The notes under the pieces are model-generated. The model worked only from the letters and a program-made list of their open reading frames with translations. It did no database searches and had not been told where the DNA came from. Shown here piece by piece: positions 56,623 through 64,000 of a stretch of DNA of 64,000 nt. This stretch comes from Ophiosphaerella korrae. Taxonomy: Eukaryota; Ascomycota; Dothideomycetes; Pleosporales; Phaeosphaeriaceae. How positions within the stretch are numbered: position 1 is the stretch's first letter; every line of letters starts with the position of its first letter. A program made the position numbers and the translations under genes. The stretch covers positions 124,001 to 188,000 of the forward strand of contig JALNQF010000057.1 of assembly GCA_028456385.1 (NCBI GenBank), given 5' to 3'.

Positions 56623-58846
56623 GGTGGCAATGATGGCCGTAATTTCGAAGATGTATTGCACGAAGTGAAACTCAAATCTATGAAATAGCGTACGAGTAGG
56701 ATGTATACATATGTCAACCGTGATCCTCTTGCAAGTAAAAGCCCCCACAGACGAGGCTGGGTAGTGCTGTGCCGCAAAGCGGCTCGCTTCGCCGACCAAG
56801 ACACCACATGTTTCCATCGAGCCCCAGCGCTAGTTTCGAAAAGACGAATTGTAAACTTAGAAAGGAAGGAGGATAACTTAAGCAGGTGTTTGCGATTAAT
56901 CTTAGTTCACCGAGTGATCCGTGAGATATGTTGAGGGCTGACAGCTTAAACACGACCCTGCATCGGCTAATGCCGACAGCCTACGAGAAGACTTCTACGT
57001 ATGTATATGCATGTGTGCCTGTGCAGGATAATATACAGGTTAGTAGAAAGGCCTGTGTGTACTGCAGATAAAATTAGTGTTATTTCTGATGTGTAAGTGG
57101 CGGAGCGTAGGCGCAGCAGCAGTTTGATCTACTTGGTTAGTCACTTACGTAGATATTACCGGTAAGTAGGCAGGTGTTCAACATATTCTCGTTTTCGGTC
57201 TCAGAAAGCGTTTTGTCCATATTGAATACTCTTTAAGTTGTACAAGCTATACGCAACAGCAGAGAACATCTAACTTAGTGGCCATACAATGAGGTAGGTA
57301 GCGTAAATGCTTAGCTCCTCGATGCTACACGCTCGCTCATGGTTAGGGGCAGAGCTCTAGCTGTCAGCGCAACCACGCATAAAGCTCGCACGACAACTGA
57401 AGGCTGTGAAACAACCTTCTTGTCAGTGTATCAAGATCCTCCTGTAATAGAAATGATACTGTGCTCCACATTTGCAAGCTGTTCAATTCTGGCTCCTTGA
57501 TATGTGGATGACTTCCCACAGCTATACTAAATCATATTTGCATGCAAAGTTTCAGATGGTAGAACAGAGCACATGCTAATGACACATCTATCGACGCCCC
57601 TATTTGCAAGAGGTATATCTCTTGATTGCTTTGTCTTGCCGACTTCTACACTATTTTTAGAAGCCCACGAGGCAGCCGCCCTTGTTGTTTCAGCACGTGC
57701 TTCCTGTGTTTCGCGTGAACCTCTTCGTTTTACCGTGTTGCTGGTGGACCGCCACCGGCACGGCGCGTTGGTGTCCCGCAATCCCGGGACCCAAAACCAG
57801 CTCCTCTGAACATGCACAAGTGTGGAGGAAGTGCGACTTGAAGCGAATCGAAATATCGATAGATACTATGACCGCACAGGCTTCGAGTGACTGTCTATTT
57901 TGGGAACTCAAGGCCAAATGCACCAGACTAATGTATTCGAAGGTAGAAGAAACAATTAAGGAGGCTGCAGATGTATGGCTGCGGCGTAGTAGTGCTTTGG
58001 TGGTCTGAGCTGCAGGTGGTCTCAGGCATAAGTTACGTGGGTGGGTTAACCGAGATGAGGTGGCGCCAGGGGTGGCACAGGACAGCGGTACTCTCCACCT
58101 AGCTGCTTCTCTACAGTGAACAAAGTCACTCTTTCTAATACGTCTATCTTAATGATACTACAGTTATACTACTACCTCTACTAGGGCTACTACTTATATT
58201 ACTTATCTTTCCTATCCCTACCTATCTTAAATATCGAGAAAAGGTTTCAAAATTGTGGTGTGTGTTGCAGGCGTAGTCGTAGCATGACCTACAATGCGGC
58301 CCCAGCGGCCCCAGCGGCCCCAACGGCCCCAACGACCCCAACGTGCCTACAAGTCTTCACGTTGCATGCGCATCGCAAAAGCCTGCAATGTGCTCACAAC
58401 GGCCCCAATGACTATGTTAAGACCTTCTGTAGCTGGAAACGGTATGAAGCTTCTGGTGCTACAGCAGGTGCAATAGTTCTCGCGGATGACTTCAAGGCTC
58501 TCAAGGGCACTTGACACTAAAACAGTATTGTTGGGTGCAATCTGGAAAGAGTATTGATGGTAATGACTGTGGGTACTAGGTGATAGTAACTAAGGTAAGG
58601 TGAACATAAACATCCAAGCGTAATGAATGTGGTGACTATATATTTAACTAATGTTGGGTGTGGTGATTCATGGTGATCAGTGCTGTAGGTTTTGGACACA
58701 CCCCATTTCGTTGTAATGCAATCGTCGTGACTCGGACGAGATTGATCTGGGTGATGGCGCACGTCTTAAATTTCATCGCGAAAGTTGAGGATGTGGGGTG
58801 GCAGGAAGAACGTGACGGAATGGGGGTGCCAGTAGCGTATGGATTA
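56623..58846. other. Gene-free stretch with tandem repeats
   Basis: No supported gene. Contains ACTT/AGGTAG-rich low-complexity DNA and a 9-bp GGCCCCAGC/GGCCCCAAC tandem repeat near 58297-58345. Confidence 0.5.
58297..58345 (+). repeat. 9-bp tandem repeat (GGCCCCARC)
   Basis: About five units in sequence, last ones with C/G->T/A-type changes. In one frame it encodes APAAPAAPTAPTTPT, but that frame has no other support. Confidence 0.8.
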
Positions 58847-59412
58847 TTAAGCCACGTTTTTCGTGGTGTCTATGATTTTGTCAATGGCATTGAGGAGCCC
58901 CGCAAGTCGTTCAGTCTTGGCCCAATGCATGATGTTGCGGACGTGTTGATGGAACCGAGCAGTATGAACCGCGTCCTGGAGCGAGTAATGTTTCATTTGC
59001 CGCATGTAGAACTTGTCGTCTCTTTGGATTGCCAACAAATGTGAAGCCGAGCTTCAGTTGGGTCAATAGCGATGGCAAAGGCAGAGCTATTCAGCTTTCT
59101 AACATTTGGATCGTTGCGCTGAATGGATGTCTCCAGCTGCCGTTTCAGATGCTACATAATGTTGGAAGCAAAATTCAATTCGCGATAGTGTGGTTCTTCC
59201 ACTTTACGACGGGGCCTGGTGGAGGGCGTATTCGAGAGTGACGTACGCAAGACGAGGCTATCAACGTCCGTCTGATTGGCAACGGGAGACTGGGATTGGC
59301 CGAAGGACAGCGAGGGGAAGGAGCGGTCTTCAAATTTCTGAGGACACGACATGTTGGGCGCTGAATGGCACCGCTGAAGAGCAGAATTGTTGTCGAGATC
59401 AATGCCATTCAA
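58847..59412 (-). pseudogene. DUF7924 protein remnant with core deletion
   Basis: The minus-strand N-terminal piece (from 59412) reads GIDLDNNSALQRCHSAPNMS and VEEPHYRELNFASNIM followed by TAG; directly after, in the same frame, LKRQLETSIQRNDPNVRKLN and SSAFAIAIDPTEARLHICWQ; then, one frame over, RDDKFYMRQMKHYSLQDAVH, FHQHVRNIMHWAKTERLAGL and LNAIDKIIDTTKNVA-stop. The order and the YxRNIxxWGKxxRL-like helix fit DUF7924, a domain common in fungal accessory genomes. The central part of the domain, normally about 100 residues, is missing between NIM and LKRQ. Not functional. Confidence 0.6.
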
Positions 59413-60348
59413 CCGGTCATGGACCCGAGCAGAGGAGCTGTGGCTCAGTACGGTCGCTTTGGCTGAAGGGCTTCAAGTGTAGGTGGGAGACAACGAGGCC
59501 ATTTCAGGGAACGGAGTACAGGCTGAAGAATGGCAGATGATTTAAAGTCTCCTATCTTTGCGGATGTTTATGTAGCAAAGCTGGAAGTAAAGCACCCTTT
59601 GACAGTCCGCACTGGTTTCGCCAAGAGCGCTACCAGCGTACAACCTACCGTAGCAGATCATACACGAGGTTATGAAAGAGCTGCTGCAAATGGCGCTGCG
59701 CCTGTTGAGGCTACACCAGATGAAGCTACACCAGATGAAGCTACATCAGAGGCATCACAAAAACTGATGTCGCGCGGCCGCAGCGCCAAGCCTCCATGAA
59801 AATATAAGTAGCACAAGTTACTCACATGCATCTAATTACTACAGCTCAAAGAAATCTCGTAACAATAGCCACTGTAGGTGGCTGTACAGCCTCATTTTGC
59901 TGAAGTCGTGATACTTGCTTGGTGGCTCACTACGCGACGTGACTCGTGATGCCACGCACGGCTTGGTCTCGCTAGCTTGCTCTTGTAGCCACGATAATCA
60001 TCGTCACTCAGTCAACCTCACAACTTCACAACATACCTTTCTACCCGTCGCTCTAGAATTTGAGTCGCTCGGTATACCGGAGACGAAAATTTCGGAAGAG
60101 AAGCAGCGCCCTATCGAACATGGTCGCATTCGAGAGGCTCGATGTTTGGTAAATGAAGCCACGCCGAGCCAGTTAACTGCAATGGTGAGGAACAACCCTG
60201 CTGCAGACATCTCTGAAGTCCTGAGCCAAGAGGCGACATCATATTTCCGCCTTGTTGAGGAGCTTGCTGTGTCATTCAACTCTTCGGCATCGAACAATGA
60301 GACAATCAGGGTTGAGCCGTTGAGCCCCCACCTTCCTTCACGACAGGA
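59413..60348. other. Intergenic stretch with a short repeat
   Basis: Contains a 15-bp repeat GCTACACCAGATGAA at about 59710-59739 (third unit diverged). The frame 59530-59799 around it (VEATPDEATPDEATSEA) is unsupported as a gene. Confidence 0.45.
59710..59754 (+). repeat. 15-bp tandem repeat
   Basis: Two perfect units GCTACACCAGATGAA and a third, GCTACATCAGAGGCA, diverged. Confidence 0.75.
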
Positions 60349-61299
60349 TTGCTGGATCTACCGATGGGCGACTCTGCCAAACTGATTCACCCTCTCGGTC
60401 ACTCAATTTTAAATCTAGCGCATGCGACCCAAGAGTATGAGGAATCCCCTGGATATGTATCCGAAGGAATGGCCGCAAAACTCAATAGGGTCATAGGGGG
60501 CGGAGAAATCCTGTTTCAACTCCACCATACCTTCGTCATCGGTCTTGGGTCTAGTCATGTGGTCAAGATTACGCTGTCTCTTGATACCGACCACATCGAT
60601 AACACATAGTACCTTGCTACCTATGTTCCAGAGCTTCCAATCCCTCGCTGCTTAGGTACACTAGGTAGTGGCCGGGGGACGTACCTGTTCATGTCTCGAG
60701 CATCAGGCTCCACCCTTGAGAGTATCTAGCCAGAACTCTTCACAAAACAGAAACTGTCGGTACAAGAACAGCTTAATTGTCTTTTCCGACTCCTTCGCAC
60801 CCAATCCTCGGTGGACTCCGAGTCACGCGTACGCCTAGGGAGCTTCATATCTGGCGTTTACAAGGACGTAAGGAGGGTGCAGCGTGTTAGCTCTGAAAAT
60901 ATACGAATAGAAGCAGACTTCAACAACTTCCTTGTCTACGACCCCAATAAAACCGTAACGCCGTGGATTAAAATGGTTCGTTCCTTCATGAAGGACAATC
61001 ATCGCATAGCAATGACTCATGGTGACTTGCACCCGCGAAATATTATGGTCACTTTGCAGACGAATGAATCTCATACGGTGCGGGGAGAGATAGCAAAGAC
61101 GAGTGGAAAGGACATTATAGTGTCATCGATCATTGACTGGAAGGCTGCAGGGTGGTATTGAGAATGCGTCAAAGCTTTAAATAATTTAGACGTCCGAGGC
61201 CCCGTGCGTGACTGGATTGACTTTCTCCCAGCCGATGCTATCGGATCTTTTCCCATGGAATTCTCCATCGGCCATCTTCTCGACAGGTCGCTTGGATAA
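60349..61299 (+). pseudogene. Aminoglycoside-phosphotransferase-like kinase with three in-frame stops
   Basis: One continuous plus-strand frame across 60349-61299 with stops only at TAG 60607-60609, TAG 60727-60729 and TGA 61159-61161 (reading NT-stop-YLAT, ESI-stop-PELF, GWY-stop-ECV). Matches the fungal APH family: LPMGDSAKLIHPLGHSILNL, HHTFVIGLGSSHVVKITLSL, TYLFMSRASGSTLESI, catalytic loop MTHGDLHPRNIMVT, metal site SSIIDWKAAGWY and C-terminal FLPADAIGSFPMEFS. Each stop can derive from a sense codon by a C->T change (CAG, CAG or TGG, and CGA or TGG). No frameshift inside this stretch; the N-terminus upstream of LDLPMGD is in another frame, so the start is lost. The enzyme fold is intact apart from the stops. 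Confidence 0.85.
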
Positions 61300-61618
61300 C
61301 AGGTGGAATGAGATGTCTTGAGAACTGTTCTGGCAGACGACGATGCGTGTAGCGAATTATGGGGTAGGGGCTACTAAACTGCCCTCATTAAGAGGATAAG
61401 AACCTATACATAGCCTCCTGGGAGTAGTAGCTGGTAGATTTCCCCATCACAGATGTGCACGTATTATTAGGCATTGGTCACTTGAATAACATCCTTTTGA
61501 CGTTTTGACAGCAATTGCGTCATTTTCGTACTTTTTTTTTTCTCGCTGTGCAGATACATCATTGCCCTAGTTTGGGTGCTAGAATCCGACCACAAACCTC
61601 CTCTATTCACCCGCCGGT
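61300..61618. other. Short intergenic stretch
   Basis: Includes a T-rich run near 61535 and the 3' end of the esterase gene. Confidence 0.45.
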
Positions 61619-62509
61619 TCATTCCATAGAATTGATACGAGCGAGGAATCGATGAATATCATCCATCTCATCGGGGACCTTGAACCAATGCCCTTCCATT
61701 TCCGCACCTGAATACTCCTTCCACTCTACCGTCAGTCCAGCTTGAGTGAGAATGCGCACTGCCTGTCGCCCGAGCGCTACGTCTACGTATGCGTCGTCCA
61801 CACCATGGCCGATGAAAACCAGAGGCGGGCTGCGGGGGTTTTGGCTAACATTGCTTATCTCGGGAATTGTTCTTGCTGCCATCATCTGTTCCACAAACAA
61901 ATCAAACTCTGATTCATGGGGTTCACCGGGGGCCTGATGCCCTGCGAGTGCACGCTCAATGTTGGTGGCAAATGGAAGCCATGTACTCGCCACCACAACT
62001 GCGCCTGGCCTTATTGCTGAATTTCGCTGGCAGAGAAGGGTCCATAGTCCTACTGCGCCTCCCTGGCTCATCCCTCCGAGTACTAGTCTCTGCGAATTTC
62101 CACCTAAACGTTCAACCTCCTCTTCCATTATACCGGTGATGTGGTTCACCGAATCTCTAATGCCGCTGACTTGAAGATCTTGGCGCGCGGTGGTGTCGGT
62201 TAAGGAATGTGCCTCAAACCAGGCGGGTATGTCTTCTTGAAAAGCGGTGCTCCACAACTGCTGAGATGATGGGAAGACCCAGCGCCATCCGGGTAGTTTT
62301 TCACACATTCGGCTTTTATCAGACAGCGTGGATGTGAAAAATTCTTCTACGAATTCTTCCCCGGTACTGCTACGGCCATGTAGCATTATAGCCGTGTGCG
62401 TATGTTCAGACTGGGGTTCAATGATGTGGGTCGTGCCAAAAGGCCGAGTCTCAGGTCCCCGATCCGATTCGGCCTCGGTTCCGGCCATTTGGTTTGTGGT
62501 GCTTGACAT
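61619..62509 (-). CDS. Acyl-protein thioesterase / carboxylesterase-like hydrolase
   Basis: Single exon, 296 residues. N-terminal 30 residues are variable, then HTAIMLHGRSSTGEEFVEEF (oxyanion region), WRWVFPSSQQLWSTAFQEDI, nucleophile elbow LVLGGMSQGGAVGLWTLL (GMSQGG, catalytic serine), VFIGHGVDDAYVDVALGRQ (catalytic aspartate in GVDD) and MEGHWFKVPDEMDD (catalytic histidine). This is the alpha/beta-hydrolase APT/phospholipase-carboxylesterase family that depalmitoylates proteins or cleaves small esters. All catalytic residues are present. No signal peptide, so probably cytosolic. The frame lacks introns. The family also includes bacterial-type esterases; whether this one is a depalmitoylase is not shown. 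Confidence 0.9.
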   Translation of the reverse strand: MSSTTNQMAGTEAESDRGPETRPFGTTHIIEPQSEHTHTAIMLHGRSSTGEEFVEEFFTSTLSDKSRMCEKLPGWRWVFPSSQQLWSTAFQEDIPAWFEAHSLTDTTARQDLQVSGIRDSVNHITGIMEEEVERLGGNSQRLVLGGMSQGGAVGLWTLLCQRNSAIRPGAVVVASTWLPFATNIERALAGHQAPGEPHESEFDLFVEQMMAARTIPEISNVSQNPRSPPLVFIGHGVDDAYVDVALGRQAVRILTQAGLTVEWKEYSGAEMEGHWFKVPDEMDDIHRFLARINSME

Positions 62510-64000
62510 AGGAGTGTCGAACTGCTGATTTAGATTAGTTGTTTAGCACAGGAAGACCTATCCTGGATCTATGCGGCAAGCACTGTGGGGCCGCCACTCG
62601 CTTACTTCGCGGCACCGCGTGGGTGATTGGTTATGTGCACGTGCCGTCCGAGTGATTGTAACCCGTGCTGCGGAGTACAGCCTCCTCAATTTCGGCACCC
62701 TATAAAGAAACCTCAAATTTATGGTGGCGGAGAAGGTATTTGCTCCTCCTTCAGGTTCAATTCCTACTCCGATCTTAATTACTCAAATCTACTGGAGTTT
62801 ACGTTTTAGACATCACCAACAGATATTATAGGTATCGTGCCGGGTTACCCTTGATGTGTATACACTACTCGACACAGCAAATTTGATTAACTGCTCGTTA
62901 GTCTAGAAACCCTCAGTAGGCATGCGAAAGCTATCGATAATTCCCCAAAACTGCAGTTAGCGGCAGGGTGGGTTCTGTCAGCCACGATAGCCTACTGTGG
63001 CTATAGGGGTGCCCTGCCTCCAGGCGGGTCGGTATATATATCACTCCTTCCATGGAATCAATACAACACGATTCACACATGTTCCGTTCATAGTCCTACT
63101 GACCGGTTCAAGCGAGCATGTGGCACAGAACGGCCGCAAGATTGACTCGCTCCAAGCTAGCGTCCTACACTATACGCCCCCATAGACGAACAGACATCGC
63201 AGTACTGCCGCTGTTGAAACAGGACTTCATCGCAGCCTGCGCACGTTTTGCGTTTCATACGTTTCAACTTGAGAGGCAGTGAACGCTTCGCGTTGCCAAG
63301 AGCCTATCTTTTGACCTAATTCGCTTTTGATTGAATTGTAGCGCTTCGTGAACATCGGGAAGGGTCATGTAGTCTCTAGTATTAGCCAGTCGCGTAGCTA
63401 CCATTTAAGCGCCCAGGTTCATAGCGAGGCATACTAAGCTGGAATTCTCAAGCGCGCGGTTCAAACTCGCCGCCGACAAAGCTACTTAGTATGAGAGCAG
63501 CTATAAGTACCCGATATAACTGCAGTCTCTAGCTTTATCCTAAATACAAACCATCCATTCAATCATCGCTCAAGATTACCTACGCAATATACAATCACGT
63601 CTTCTGTTAATGTATACATCGCCACCTACAAAACCGACCGACACACGGGATCCAAAGCACCGGGCCACCTTCACCAGTTCGCAACGACAGCAGTGCCACC
63701 CTGCAAGTCGGAGACGACAAACAGGGCACTGGCTACTCCGTTGAAAAAGCCAACGTACAACAAGCCAGCCACAGAAACCCTCTCAGCACGATGAATCCAT
63801 CCGCCGTCGGCGCCATCTCGTCCTCAAACTACGATCAAGCCACTTCCACCATCCGAGATACACCCCGTTGACAACACCAGCATTACATGGAACTGCCAAG
63901 CGTGGGCCCTTGATGCCCAGATATTCCAGTGGGGTTCCTCGAGCCAAGGTAGACATTCAAGGTAAGAGACAGTACTGACAATAAGGCTTGTGCAGCGAGC
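62510..64000. other. Gene-free terminal stretch
   Basis: Short frames only. Near 63.6-63.95 kb several plus-strand frames look mildly coding (for example SATLQVGDDKQGTGYSVEKA) but stops and frame changes follow, so a decayed gene or the edge of one outside the window cannot be separated from chance. Confidence 0.45.

Noticed and set aside
58260..58514. 84-codon frame with APAAPAAPTAP repeat
   Set aside because: Explained by a 9-bp tandem repeat; nothing else supports a protein.
59530..59799. 89-codon frame with EATPDEATPDEA repeat
   Set aside because: Driven by a 15-bp repeat, with no family or splice support.
1..64000. CRISPR arrays, bacterial operons, ribosome binding sites
   Set aside because: None seen; introns and gene families are eukaryotic, so these categories do not apply.
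1..64000. tRNA or rRNA genes
   Set aside because: No cloverleaf box A/box B pairs or rRNA-like sequence noticed, though hand reading could miss a tRNA.

Overview
This window looks like nuclear DNA of a filamentous ascomycete (Pezizomycotina). Dothideomycetes/Pleosporales is my best guess, from overall impression only. The supports are: genes with very short spliceosomal introns (about 45-150 nt, GT...AG, with CTAAC/CTGAC-type branch sites), fungal-specific families (2EXR, DUF7580, Zn2Cys6, DHA2 efflux pumps, ArsH, YANK kinase), and a Tc1/mariner element carrying the C:G->T:A stop codons expected from repeat-induced point mutation (RIP). Exon-intron structures were built by hand from splice motifs and phase arithmetic. 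I ran no database search, so family names come from recognising motifs.

Left part (1-24.5 kb), mostly housekeeping. It holds the 3' part of an epsin (endocytosis), a small 2EXR-like protein, a four-finger C2H2 transcription factor, a flavohemoglobin (nitric oxide dioxygenase), a thioesterase-fold protein, a second 2EXR/DUF7730-like protein, a TAPT1/Emp65 ER membrane protein, a complete but RIP-mutated Tc1/mariner transposon with TA target duplication, and a six-exon AGC kinase of the YANK/STK32 type. Two long gene-free stretches (about 4 kb at 5.1-9.1 kb, and about 4.8 kb at 24.5-29.4 kb) lie upstream of the C2H2 factor and of the kinase.

Middle part (29.4-38 kb), an accessory and possibly immunity-like block. 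A large zinc-finger protein (minus strand) and a DUF7580 protein (plus strand) diverge from a shared 408-bp promoter region. Next is an 894-codon SANT/Myb plus C2H2-like gene whose frame is continuous over four exons but broken by three stop codons.

Right part (38.7-64 kb), a gene graveyard with a few intact genes in it. Decayed pieces: a Na+/H+ antiporter, a Ure2-like glutathione S-transferase, a dienelactone hydrolase, a Zn2Cys6 regulator, a possible BTB-like gene, a DUF7924 gene and an aminoglycoside-phosphotransferase-like gene. Intact genes: a DHA2 drug-efflux-type transporter with a 13-bp CGG-containing tandem repeat just upstream of its TATA box; arsH; a monocarboxylate-transporter-like MFS gene; a small bZIP factor (the last three may form a metalloid or oxidative-stress response group); a T5orf172/GIY-YIG-like protein; and an acyl-protein-thioesterase-like hydrolase. 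Two diverged direct repeats (about 38.7-39.9 kb and 47.3-48.2 kb) bracket the pump region. The outermost 1.5 kb (62.5-64 kb) shows no gene I can support.
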